In this document: positions 1 to 6,800 of the stretch, in pieces
Numbering within the stretch: the first letter of the stretch is position 1
How the letters are laid out: every line of letters begins with the position of its first letter
DNA from: Tannerella sp.
GTDB taxonomy: Bacteria; Bacteroidota; Bacteroidia; Bacteroidales; Tannerellaceae
Length of the DNA stretch: 12,532 bases
Direction of reading: 5' to 3'
Assembly (NCBI GenBank): GCA_031288935.1
Contig: JAITQL010000211.1
Location: 1 to 12,532, forward strand
Program-made: the position numbers and the translations under genes
The notes under the pieces: model-generated
Seen by the model: the letters and a program-made list of their open reading frames with translations, nothing else
Told to the model about the DNA's origin: nothing
Databases searched by the model: none

Positions 1-1163
1 AATCTGCCGGCGATTCTGTTAACCACTACGGCAATCGCACCGTCGCCGGTCACGTTGCAAGCCGTTCCGAAACTGTCCATCGCGATGTAGAGCGCAATCA
101 TCAGCGCCTGCAGGGTCTCGTCAAATCCCAGCATACTGCCCAGCAGTCCCAGCGCCGCCATGATAGCTCCTCCGGGCACGCCCGGCGCGGCCACCATGGT
201 AATGCCCAGCATCAGGATGAACCCGCCGTAATCGGCCAGCAAGACCGGTTTGCCTCCCATATACATGATGGCCATCGCACAGGCCACGATTTTCATTGTG
301 CTGCCGGCAAGGTGTATCGTTGCACAAAGGGGGACGACGAAAACGGCCACCGTTTCCCGCACGCCGTTCCTGAGCACCTGCTTCAGCGTGACAGGAATGG
401 TAGCGGCAGACGACTGTGTGCCCAAAGCGGTGATATAGGCCGGCAACATGTTCTTCAGCAACACCAGCGGATTCTTTTTCCCAGCCATTCCCGCAATCGA
501 AAACTGGATCAGAAGCAGCAGGACATGCAGTACGAAAATCACCAGAATCACCTTGACAAACATGGACAGGATCGTTGCAACCTGACCGCTCAGGGTGATA
601 TTCAGGAAAATGCCGAAAATGTGTATCGGAAGTAACGGGATGATGACGCTTTCAATCAGTTTGGTGATGACGTTTTTGAAATCGACAAAGGCGTTTTGCA
701 GCGTCGTGCCGCTGATGACGGACAGTCCCAGACCGATCACGAATGAAAGCAGCAAGGCGGTCATGATTCCCATCAGCGGCGGCATCTCGACCGTGAAATA
801 AGTAGTCAGCATCCGGTTTTCGGGATTGTCCATGGCCGCAAGCGTGCCGTGCGCCGGAAGTATTTCCGGGAAAACGGCGGAACTGCTGAAGAAAGTAAAA
901 AAGCCGGAGAAAACGGTCGATGAATACGCAATCAGCGTCGTGACGGCCAGCAGTTTTCCGGCGCCCTTGCCCAGCTCGCCGATGGCGGGAGTGACCAGTC
1001 CCAGTATGATCAACGGGATGGAGAACGAAAGAAAATTCCCGAAAAGGGAATTAAACGTTACAAAAATACGTGCGACCGCCGTTGGCAGAAACTGTCCGAA
1101 AAGGATACCCGCCCCGATCGCCATAGCCACTTGTCCCAACAGGGAAATCTTCATTTGCTTCAT
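1..1163 (-). CDS. Dicarboxylate/amino acid:cation symporter (DAACS/SDF family), 3' end cut by the window edge
   Basis: Inner-membrane secondary transporter of the glutamate-transporter (GltPh/GltP) fold, which couples uptake of an amino acid or carboxylate to cations. The start is the ATG at 1163 (MKQMKISLLGQ); about 387 codons lie in the window and the frame is open to base 1. Seen: several hydrophobic segments; the HP1 serine motif TQSSAATIPVT (Ser251-Ser252); the TM7 stretch PLCATIHLAGST (His284 to Ser288); the HP2 motif APGVPGGAI; and the TM8 stretch MDSFGTACNVTGD (Asp363, Asn370, Asp374). Family members usually run about 400 to 440 residues, so perhaps 15 to 50 residues are missing. The TM7 and TM8 signatures differ from acidic-amino-acid transporters: NMDGT is HLAGS, and the Arg that contacts the substrate side-chain carboxylate is Gly366. 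A neutral or otherwise different substrate is my inference. It is divergent from nadA, with a palindrome just upstream of its start. Confidence 0.88.
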   Translation of the reverse strand, partial: MKQMKISLLGQVAMAIGAGILFGQFLPTAVARIFVTFNSLFGNFLSFSIPLIILGLVTPAIGELGKGAGKLLAVTTLIAYSSTVFSGFFTFFSSSAVFPEILPAHGTLAAMDNPENRMLTTYFTVEMPPLMGIMTALLLSFVIGLGLSVISGTTLQNAFVDFKNVITKLIESVIIPLLPIHIFGIFLNITLSGQVATILSMFVKVILVIFVLHVLLLLIQFSIAGMAGKKNPLVLLKNMLPAYITALGTQSSAATIPVTLKQVLRNGVRETVAVFVVPLCATIHLAGSTMKIVACAMAIMYMGGKPVLLADYGGFILMLGITMVAAPGVPGGAIMAALGLLGSMLGFDETLQALMIALYIAMDSFGTACNVTGDGAIAVVVNRIAGR

Positions 1164-1176
1164 GTACAACCATTTT

Positions 1177-1192
1177 TTTTGCACGTGCAAAA
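1177..1192. promoter_or_regulatory. 16-bp perfect palindrome upstream of the symporter start
   Basis: TTTTGCACGTGCAAAA is identical to its reverse complement. It lies 14 bases before the symporter ATG, downstream of the likely -7 box, so it would be in the transcribed leader. It could be an operator for a dimeric repressor, or fold as a 6-bp stem with an ACGT loop next to the start codon. A near-identical palindrome occurs at 2597-2612. The symmetry is seen directly; the role is inferred. Confidence 0.5.
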
Positions 1193-1242
1193 CCGGCCCT
1201 CCTGCAATCGCATTGCCGGCCTGTATGCCCTGCACTTGCCGA

Positions 1243-1250
1243 CAAAAATA
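1243..1250 (-). promoter_or_regulatory. Probable -7 box for the symporter gene
   Basis: On the minus strand this reads TATTTTTG, an exact match to the Bacteroidetes sigma-ABfr -7 consensus TAnnTTTG. Transcription would start about 70 bases before the ATG at 1163 and include the palindrome at 1177-1192. No clear TTTG -33 element is visible at the usual distance, so this is a moderate call. Confidence 0.45.
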
Positions 1251-1304
1251 CTGGAATTATTTGGAACTCGCTAAAAAGAGGATAGAATAAATGATTTTAT
1301 CACG

Positions 1305-1312
1305 TAACTTTG
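1305..1312 (+). promoter_or_regulatory. Probable -7 box for nadA
   Basis: TAACTTTG matches the Bacteroidetes -7 consensus TAnnTTTG exactly and ends 21 bases before the nadA ATG, which would give a short leader. The -33 element is not obvious. The symporter promoter lies about 55 bases away on the other strand, so the two could share regulation. Confidence 0.5.
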
Positions 1313-1333
1313 CACTTGATTGAATGAATAAAA

Positions 1334-2269
1334 ATGATGATTTCCGAAACAGATTATGCCGTAGCAATAAACCGGTTGCGCAAGGAAAAGAACGCCCTTA
1401 TCCTGGCACATTACTATCAGACGGGCGATATTCAGGACCTGGCGGATTGTGTGGGCGACAGCCTGGCGCTGGCGCAGTGGGCGGCAAAGACGGAGGCCGA
1501 CATCATTGTGCTGTGCGGCGTCCATTTTATGGGCGAAACGGCCAAGATTTTATCTCCCGACAAAAAAGTACTCGTTCCCGACCTGGCCGCCGGCTGTTCG
1601 CTGGCCGACAGTTGTCCGGCTGATGCGTTTGCCGCGTTTATCGAACAGCATCCCGGACACACGGTCATCTCGTACGTAAATACGACGGCAGCCGTGAAAG
1701 CCTTGACGGACGTGGTGGTGACGTCCACCAACGCCCGCAGGATTGTCGAATCTTTTCCGGAGGATGAAAAGCTGATCTTCGGCCCCGACCGGAACCTGGG
1801 CAATTACATGAACAGTATTACCGGACGAAAGATGGTGTTGTGGGACGGCGCCTGTCACGTACACGAACAGTTTTCGCTGGAAAAAATCATCGCCCTGAAA
1901 AAAGAATATCCCGATGCGGAAGTGATTGCGCACCCCGAATGCAAGCAACCCGTGTTGCAGGTAGCCGGTTTCATCGGTTCAACGGCCGCGCTGCTGAATC
2001 ATACCGTCCGGTCGGACAAGACACGGTTTATCGTGGCCACGGAGAGCGGCGTCATTCACGAGATGAGAAAACAAAGCCCCGCCAAGACCTTTATCCCCGC
2101 TCCGCCGAACGACAGTACCTGCGCTTGCAATGAATGCAATTTCATGCGCTTGAATACGATGGAGAAGCTGTATCGCTGCCTGCGGGATGAACAGCCCGAA
2201 ATAACGGTCGACGAAGCCGTCCGCGAGAAAGCGGTTCGTCCGATTCTGCGCATGTTGGCTCTTTCGTAG
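1334..2269 (+). CDS. nadA: Quinolinate synthase NadA
   Basis: Condenses iminoaspartate with dihydroxyacetone phosphate to quinolinate in de novo NAD synthesis; a cytoplasmic [4Fe-4S] enzyme. The 311-residue length fits the short form of the family. Seen: the LAHYYQ substrate motif near residue 25; the AGCSLADSC segment with the first cluster cysteine (Cys88); HPEC with the second (Cys203); and the C-terminal cysteine group [11 protein letters not shown] (Cys263, Cys265, Cys268), where Cys268 aligns with the third ligand by family pattern. Two ATGs in tandem (1334, 1337) could each start it; I used the first. nadB and nadC are not adjacent, so NadA must receive iminoaspartate from a product encoded elsewhere. 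The TAG stop is followed in the same frame by 83 open codons running through the 42-bp repeats, an oddity discussed in the findings. No convincing terminator follows. Confidence 0.97.
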   Translation: MMISETDYAVAINRLRKEKNALILAHYYQTGDIQDLADCVGDSLALAQWAAKTEADIIVLCGVHFMGETAKILSPDKKVLVPDLAAGCSLADSCPADAFAAFIEQHPGHTVISYVNTTAAVKALTDVVVTSTNARRIVESFPEDEKLIFGPDRNLGNYMNSITGRKMVLWDGACHVHEQFSLEKIIALKKEYPDAEVIAHPECKQPVLQVAGFIGSTAALLNHTVRSDKTRFIVATESGVIHEMRKQSPAKTFIPAPPNDSTCACNECNFMRLNTMEKLYRCLRDEQPEITVDEAVREKAVRPILRMLALS

Positions 2270-2330
2270 CAGGGATCGGCGAAACGGACACCTAATTTAC
2301 GAACGCGCCGCAACTTTTTACCCGCCGCAC

Positions 2331-2498
2331 ATGAATTTCATGCAACGGCGGGCAAATTTCAAGAAACGGTGGATGAATTTCATGCAACGGCGAGCAAATT
2401 TCAGAAAACGGTGGATGAATTTCATGCAACGGCAGGCAAATTTCAGAAAACGGTGGATGAATTTCAAGAAACGGTGGCATTTCAGGATGCAACGTTGG
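2331..2498. repeat. 42-bp tandem repeat (paired 21-bp units), about four copies
   Basis: Three near-identical 42-bp units start at 2331, 2373 and 2415, followed by a shortened, decayed fourth at 2457. Each unit is two related 21-mers built on AATTTCA, then a variable triplet, then AACGG. Later bases up to about 2540 look like further degraded copies. Because 42 is divisible by three, repeat units stay open in several frames: one plus frame reads MNFMQRRANFKKRW, another EFHATAGKFQETVD, and a minus frame HPPFSEICLPLHEI. Copies differ at only a few bases, which suggests recent expansion by slippage or unequal exchange. I treat it as an intergenic minisatellite. It is the main content of the gene-free stretch 2270-2632, along with a terminator and a palindrome. 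Confidence 0.85.
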
Positions 2499-2541
2499 GC
2501 AACCACAGGGCAAATGGGTAAAATTCAGGAAAAATTGGGTG

Positions 2542-2574
2542 AAAAACAGGGGCGGATTTTGGGTTTGCCGCCTG
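2542..2574 (-). terminator. Probable Rho-independent terminator of dus
   Basis: On the minus strand a GGCGG stem arm, a 12-base loop and a CCGCC arm are followed within four bases by TTTTT. It lies about 60 bases beyond the dus stop codon, in the right orientation. The stem is short but all G-C. No competing structure for nadA is visible here on the plus strand. Confidence 0.45.
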
Positions 2575-2596
2575 AAAAGCGGTCACAGTTTTCCGT

Positions 2597-2612
2597 TTTT
2601 GAACGTTCAAAA
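2597..2612. promoter_or_regulatory. 16-bp perfect palindrome downstream of dus
   Basis: TTTTGAACGTTCAAAA equals its reverse complement and differs from the palindrome at 1177-1192 only by one symmetric base pair. It sits 20 bases beyond the dus stop, between dus and its probable terminator, and is not near an obvious start codon. It could be a protein-binding site or a 6-bp hairpin with an ACGT loop. The symmetry is seen directly; function is unknown. Confidence 0.45.
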
Positions 2613-2632
2613 TCCTCGAATCCGGGGACTGC

Positions 2633-3637
2633 CTAATTTTTGAATCTTTGAATTTCTGAATCTTTGAATTTCTGAATCTTTGAGAGTATGTCGAACAGCT
2701 GTTCGACGGTTTCGGCGCGCAGCATGGCCACGCGGGTAGACTTGAAGTCGGGAATCCCCTTGAACAGGGGCGTCGCCGCCAGATGACGGCGGATGTGCAG
2801 GATGCCGCGCCGTTCGTCCAGCCGTTCCACACTCTGCCGCACCTGCTGTTTCAGGATGTCCAGATACCAGTCAAACGATTCGGGCGGCAAGGGATGTCCG
2901 GTTGCCAGAAAATGCTTTGCCTCACGGAAAATCCAGGGACGTCCGATGCTTGCGCGGCCGATCATCACGCCGTCCACGCCGTAGCGTTCAAAGCGATCCG
3001 CACACGTTTCGGCCGACGCAACGTCGCCGTTGCCGATGACGGGGATGCACATGCGGGGATTGTTTTTCACCTCGCCGATCAGCGTCCAGTCCGCCTCGCC
3101 GGTATACATCTGTGCGCGGGTGCGTCCGTGAATCGACAGCGCGGCAATGCCGCAATCCTGCAACTGTTCGGCCAGCGTCACAATGATCCGGTGGTCGTCA
3201 TCCCATCCCAGCCGCGTTTTCACCGTTACGGGCAGGCACACCGCCTTGACTACTTCGCGCGTGATGTCGAGCATCAGCGGAATGTTGCGCAACATTCCCG
3301 CACCGGCGCCCTTGTTCGCTACCTTCTTGACCGGACAGCCGAAATTCAGGTCGATCACGTCCGGAGAGGCCGCCTCGCACAAACGCGCCGCTTCGACCAT
3401 CGTATCGACGTCCCGGCCATAAAGCTGAATCGCCACCGGGCGTTCCGTCCCGTCCACGGTCAGTTTCTCCTTCGTCTTGTTCACATGACGGATCAAAGCG
3501 TCGCCCGAAACAAATTCGGTATAGACCATGTCCGCCCCAAAGCGTTTACACATCAGGCGGAAGGAAATATCCGTCACGTCCTCCATCGGAGCCAGCAGCA
3601 CCGGACGTTCTCCCAAATCAATGTTTCCGATCTTCAT
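2633..3637 (-). CDS. dus: tRNA-dihydrouridine synthase (Dus family)
   Basis: FMN-dependent cytoplasmic enzyme that reduces specific uridines in the tRNA D-loop with NADPH. I start at the ATG at 3637 (MKIGNIDLGERP), giving 334 residues; the alternative upstream TTG at 3655 lies next to the expected transcription start. Seen: LAPMEDVTDISFR at about residues 15-27 (FMN site); DLNFGCPVKKVANKGAGAGML with catalytic Cys101; the VTVKTRLGWD lysine motif; SIHGRTRAQMYTGEADW; and GNGDVAS followed by GVMIGRAS (phosphate binding). The paralogue (DusA, B or C type) cannot be decided, though the motifs resemble DusB. The last 15 or so residues (SKIQKFKDSEIQRFKN) are encoded by the octamer repeat at 2639-2686 and probably extend beyond the family's usual end. 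It is divergent from the glycosyltransferase gene at 3807. Confidence 0.95.
   Translation of the reverse strand: MKIGNIDLGERPVLLAPMEDVTDISFRLMCKRFGADMVYTEFVSGDALIRHVNKTKEKLTVDGTERPVAIQLYGRDVDTMVEAARLCEAASPDVIDLNFGCPVKKVANKGAGAGMLRNIPLMLDITREVVKAVCLPVTVKTRLGWDDDHRIIVTLAEQLQDCGIAALSIHGRTRAQMYTGEADWTLIGEVKNNPRMCIPVIGNGDVASAETCADRFERYGVDGVMIGRASIGRPWIFREAKHFLATGHPLPPESFDWYLDILKQQVRQSVERLDERRGILHIRRHLAATPLFKGIPDFKSTRVAMLRAETVEQLFDILSKIQKFKDSEIQRFKN
2639..2686. repeat. TTTGAATC-type octamer array inside the 3' end of dus
   Basis: Six consecutive 8-bp units read TTTGAATC, TTTGAATT, TCTGAATC, TTTGAATT, TCTGAATC, TTTGAGAG, with a 16-bp higher-order period. The array encodes the last residues of dus on the minus strand. 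Related copies flank the other end of dus: GAATCTTTGAATCTT at 3731-3745 and an inverted, diverged pair at 3690-3705. Low-complexity arrays of this type recur in Bacteroidetes genomes, as far as I recall. Confidence 0.75.
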
Positions 3638-3663
3638 TACATATCTTCCTGTCAATTACGGCG

Positions 3664-3671
3664 CAAAAATA
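3664..3671 (-). promoter_or_regulatory. Probable -7 box for dus
   Basis: The minus strand reads TATTTTTG, an exact TAnnTTTG match. A TTGAC sits 20 bases upstream (3692-3696) as a plausible -33 element. The start point would fall near 3657, which favours the ATG at 3637 over the TTG at 3655 as the dus start. Confidence 0.5.
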
Positions 3672-3747
3672 CGAAATCCACGGGAGAAAGAGTCAAGGAT
3701 TCAAGGGTGGAAAAGTGAAAAACATTTCCCGAATCTTTGAATCTTCT

Positions 3748-3778
3748 TTTGTTTATTGGAAAACTGTCGTTATATTTG
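3748..3778 (+). promoter_or_regulatory. Bacteroidetes-type promoter of the glycosyltransferase gene
   Basis: A TTTG at 3748-3751, a 19-base spacer and TATATTTG at 3771-3778 match the -33/-7 arrangement of Bacteroidetes housekeeping promoters exactly. The ATG follows 28 bases after the -7 box, in an A/T-rich leader without a Shine-Dalgarno sequence. This is the best-formed promoter in the window. Confidence 0.7.
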
Positions 3779-3806
3779 CCCCTTCATTTAATTTTTTTAT
3801 TGATCA

Positions 3807-5759
3807 ATGAAAAGTATTGCGAAAAAACAGGGGCGGGTAAAAGATAAAGCGACCGCGCCTTCAAGACGGGATTTGTATGACGGGATCAACGGCTTTTTTG
3901 AACGAAACAGGCAGGCATTCTTTGTAATTTCGATGTTGTTGAGCGCAGTGATGTGCTTTCTCATGTTCGATGTCAAAATCACTCAGAGCGGCGACGACTG
4001 CGATTACATCCTCGCCGCGGATGATTTCTGGCATCATTTCCTCTTTCCCGGATACCACGGGGCGCTGTACCCGATCGTCCTGTCGCCCGTTGTCGGGCTG
4101 TTCGGGATGAACCTGATCCTGCTCAAGTTGCTGTCGGCCGTGTTTGTCCTGCTTTCCATCTGGTTGTTTTACAAAAGTTTTCGCGGCAAGGCGCCGGCCG
4201 TCGTACTTGTTCCGTCGCTGTTGCTGGTCAGCGTCTGTTCCTATGTGTTCTTTTATGCCTGCCATACGTACAGCGAACCGCTTTTCATGCTGATGCAGGG
4301 TTTGTTCATCTACTTTTTCTCCAAATACTTTCTCTGTGCGGAAGTGTCGTACCGGCTGAAAACCGACTGGCGCAAGTACGTGCTCCTCGCCGCTCTTGCG
4401 CTGGGCTTGACCCTGACGCGGACGATCGGGTACGGCGTTCTGGTCGCGGTCGTGCTCTTTTTCCTTGTTCAACGGCGCTGGAAAGACCTGCTCTACATGG
4501 CGGGCGCCATTCTTCTCGTGTTCGGTTGCTGGAAAATCTTTCAGTCCGCAGTCTGGTCGATTAGCGGAGAGCCTTACGCCTTCACCGGACTCCTGGCCAG
4601 GGATGTCTACAATCCCCATCTGGGCATGGAAGACTTTTCCGGCCTGGTCAAGCGTTTCGTTGATAATTCTCATGCCTATTTTTCCTGCTTTCTCTACCAG
4701 TACATGGGGCTGAGGCCGGAACAGCCCAGCAATTACGTGGATGCGAATCCGCCGCTTACGGTGCTGACGTATGTGCTCTATGCCGTCAGTCTGGCGGTCA
4801 TATTCAAACGGAATAAAACCCTGTTGTTTGTCGGTCTGTACATCGGGGTGATGAATTTCGCCACCTTTGTGCTGCTCCATACCATCTGGGCGCAAGACCG
4901 CCTGATCATGGTCTATTATCCCCTGATCCTGTTCTTCCTGCTGGGCGGCATCTGCTATCTGCTACGGATGCGGGCATTGCGGAAAGTGTTTTTTATCTAC
5001 CCCGTCCTGTTGCTTGTCCTGTGCGTCGGGACGCTTTCGATTACAAAAAACCGGGTGGCACGCAACCTGCCCGCATTGCAGCAGAACCTGCTGGGCGATC
5101 AGCTCTACGGCTGGACGCCGGACTGGCAAAATTTCGTCAAGGGGAGCCAGTGGGCGGCTAAACATCTGGAAAAGGACGCGGGGATAATCAGTCGCAAGCC
5201 TACCATCTCGAAAGTGTATACCGGGCGCGATTTTATGGGGATGCACAGCGCCGTAACCGTTCCGATCGAGATGCTGGACAGCTTGGCGTACAGCGACTCC
5301 ACGCTTGTGGCCGTCAATGCATCGACGCAAATGCCCAAGGGAGAACTGCTTCAATACATCATAACCTCGGCCAAAGACCTTACGGTGGACAGCGTGCAGA
5401 CGAAGGGCGTGTTCCTTTATGCAGTCCCGAATGAAGACCTGGACAGTATGATCGGGATGATTGAGGAAAGGCAGATGAAGTATACGCTGGACTTCAATTC
5501 CATTATGGAGCAGTGCAGGGCTTTCGGCGACGTGCGTATCTATGACCCGGAACAGATGTACCGGCAACTGGTTGACGGCAAGGTGGACTATCTGCTGATG
5601 CCCCAGCTCCGGATGGATCCGACACGGAAAGACGGCATGTACATCAATACGGTGCACCGCTATGTCTGGTACATTTCCTTCAAGTACCAGAACCGCTTCA
5701 GGATCGTTCATGTTGTCGGGAACGACGAGCCTTGCGAAATTGTACAGTTCATCCGTTGA
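3807..5759 (+). CDS. GT-C fold integral membrane glycosyltransferase (GT39/ArnT-like)
   Basis: A 650-residue polytopic inner-membrane protein resembling the PMT/ArnT class, which moves sugars from polyprenyl-phosphate donors to periplasmic acceptors. Seen: a basic cytoplasmic N-terminus (residues 1-36); a first membrane segment at about 37-54; then SGDDCDY with Asp63-Asp64 in the first periplasmic loop, where GT-C enzymes carry their acidic catalytic residues; roughly ten further hydrophobic segments to about residue 410; and a soluble C-terminal domain of about 230 residues, predicted periplasmic, containing the ISRKPTISKVYTGR stretch typical of Bacteroidetes GT39-like proteins. Donor and acceptor cannot be read from sequence; lipid A, capsule or protein glycosylation are all possible. 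It has its own promoter (3748-3778) and is followed 60 bases later by nfo, with which it may be co-transcribed. An ATTGATCAAT palindrome overlaps its start codon. Confidence 0.8.
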   Translation: MKSIAKKQGRVKDKATAPSRRDLYDGINGFFERNRQAFFVISMLLSAVMCFLMFDVKITQSGDDCDYILAADDFWHHFLFPGYHGALYPIVLSPVVGLFGMNLILLKLLSAVFVLLSIWLFYKSFRGKAPAVVLVPSLLLVSVCSYVFFYACHTYSEPLFMLMQGLFIYFFSKYFLCAEVSYRLKTDWRKYVLLAALALGLTLTRTIGYGVLVAVVLFFLVQRRWKDLLYMAGAILLVFGCWKIFQSAVWSISGEPYAFTGLLARDVYNPHLGMEDFSGLVKRFVDNSHAYFSCFLYQYMGLRPEQPSNYVDANPPLTVLTYVLYAVSLAVIFKRNKTLLFVGLYIGVMNFATFVLLHTIWAQDRLIMVYYPLILFFLLGGICYLLRMRALRKVFFIYPVLLLVLCVGTLSITKNRVARNLPALQQNLLGDQLYGWTPDWQNFVKGSQWAAKHLEKDAGIISRKPTISKVYTGRDFMGMHSAVTVPIEMLDSLAYSDSTLVAVNASTQMPKGELLQYIITSAKDLTVDSVQTKGVFLYAVPNEDLDSMIGMIEERQMKYTLDFNSIMEQCRAFGDVRIYDPEQMYRQLVDGKVDYLLMPQLRMDPTRKDGMYINTVHRYVWYISFKYQNRFRIVHVVGNDEPCEIVQFIR

Positions 5760-5819
5760 AGAAAACCGTGAATCCCCGTTCGATTCATTTACAAATCATG
5801 TTTTTTAAACTTACCTACT

Positions 5820-6662
5820 ATGTTTAGAATCGGTTGTCACTTATCAACCTCCAAGGGTTTTTTGGCCATGGGCAAAGATGCCGTCCGTATCGGAGCCAAT
5901 ACGTTTCAGTTTTTCACCCGCAATCCACGCGGCGGCAGCGCCAAGGCGATTGACAAAAAAGACATGGACGCTTTCCTGGCATTTGCGAAGGCTAACGGCC
6001 TCGGTTCCCTGCTCGCTCACGCGCCGTACACGATGAACGCCTGCGCCATCAAGGCGGAAGTGCGGAAGTTCGCTGCCAATATGATGGCCGACGACTTGCA
6101 GCGTATGGAATACCTGCCCGGCAATTTCTACAACATCCATCCCGGAAGCCATGTGCAGCAGGGTGTGCCGACGGGTATCCGGCTGATTGCGGAGATGCTC
6201 AACCAAGTCCTCCGGCCGGAGCAGCAGACCGTTGTGCTGCTGGAGACGATGGCCGGCAAAGGCAGCGAAATAGGCCGCAGTTTTAAGGAACTGAGGGCGA
6301 TTATCGACCGGGTGGAGCTGAATCACCTGCTGGGAGTGTGCCTGGATACGTGCCATGTTTCGGATGCGGGCTACGATATTGTCAACCGGCTGGACCAGGT
6401 GCTGGAGGAGTTCGATCGCGTCGTCGGTCTGGAACGCCTGCGCGCCGTACACCTCAACGACAGCCTCAACGAGCCGAAGAGCCGGAAAGACCGTCATGCC
6501 AGAATCGGCGAGGGCGAACTGGGACTCGAAACGTTTATCGGCATCATCAACCATCCCGTTCTGCGAGACTTGCCCTTCAACCTCGAAACGCCTAACGAAC
6601 TCGAAGGCTACGAGGCTGAAATCAAACTCCTCAAAAGCCTCTACAACGACGAGCCGGAATAG
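5820..6662 (+). CDS. nfo: Endonuclease IV (AP endonuclease)
   Basis: Zn-dependent AP endonuclease that incises DNA 5' of abasic sites in base excision repair. The 280 residues are close to the 285 of E. coli Nfo. All nine expected metal ligands are present by motif: His67 (LLAHAPY), His107 (IHPGSH), Glu142 (LLETMAG), Asp176 and His179 (CLDTCH), His211 (VHLNDS), Asp224 and His226 (KDRHARIG) and Glu256 (NLETPNE). The TIM-barrel protein is complete and starts at the ATG at 5820, after a short A/T-rich gap with no exact TAnnTTTG box, so transcription may continue from the glycosyltransferase gene. It is convergent with the GH28-like gene. No functional link to the glycosyltransferase is apparent. 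Confidence 0.97.
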   Translation: MFRIGCHLSTSKGFLAMGKDAVRIGANTFQFFTRNPRGGSAKAIDKKDMDAFLAFAKANGLGSLLAHAPYTMNACAIKAEVRKFAANMMADDLQRMEYLPGNFYNIHPGSHVQQGVPTGIRLIAEMLNQVLRPEQQTVVLLETMAGKGSEIGRSFKELRAIIDRVELNHLLGVCLDTCHVSDAGYDIVNRLDQVLEEFDRVVGLERLRAVHLNDSLNEPKSRKDRHARIGEGELGLETFIGIINHPVLRDLPFNLETPNELEGYEAEIKLLKSLYNDEPE

Positions 6663-6704
6663 CTCAACCGTTCACGCTGTATCAATTTCCCTCCAGGATT
6701 GGCT

Positions 6705-6724
6705 GTGTCCGGCTTTCCGGACAC
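6705..6724. terminator. Perfect 8-bp hairpin between convergent nfo and GH28-like genes
   Basis: GTGTCCGG, a CTTT tetraloop and CCGGACAC form a perfect 8-bp stem 42 bases beyond the nfo stop. There is no T run on either side, so it is not a classical intrinsic terminator, but placement between convergent stops suggests transcript-end stabilisation or bidirectional termination. Confidence 0.4.
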
Positions 6725-6763
6725 CCTGCGCTTGGCCGGGCATCCTTCCGCGCCTTCCCGCGA

Positions 6764-6790
6764 ACGGCCGCGACTGATGCACGGCCGTGC
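6764..6790. terminator. Nested inverted repeats next to the GH28-like stop codon
   Basis: ACGGCCG (6764-6770) pairs with CGGCCGT (6782-6788) across 11 bases, and the right arm is itself inside a perfect 12-bp palindrome, GCACGGCCGTGC (6779-6790). A pyrimidine-rich CTGTTCTTTC follows on the plus strand. It could serve as terminator for either convergent gene. Only the symmetry is certain. Confidence 0.35.
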
Positions 6791-6800
6791 CTGTTCTTTC

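Noticed and set aside
826..1290. 154-residue plus-strand frame opposite the symporter
   Set aside because: It overlaps the symporter's N-terminal half, which has clear family motifs, and shows no domain of its own.
2331..2498. CRISPR-like array
   Set aside because: Units are contiguous with no unique spacers, and no cas genes are present.
2292..2513. Minus-strand frames with HPPFSEICLPLHEI-type repeats
   Set aside because: Same minisatellite read backwards; two overlapping minus frames are equally open, which indicates a shadow rather than a gene.
2331..2636. A 101-residue plus-strand frame rich in Arg, Trp and Phe repeats, resembling a cationic peptide gene
   Set aside because: Its repeats come from the 42-bp minisatellite, which is open in several frames; there is no good promoter, and copy-to-copy changes show no clear coding constraint.
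3638..3655. Dus start at a TTG six codons upstream
   Set aside because: It falls at the expected transcription start; the ATG at 3637 gives the usual family N-terminus.
3861..4895. 344-residue frame antisense to the glycosyltransferase
   Set aside because: Rich in His, Gln and Arg with no hydrophobic or domain pattern, and covered by a convincing membrane protein on the other strand.
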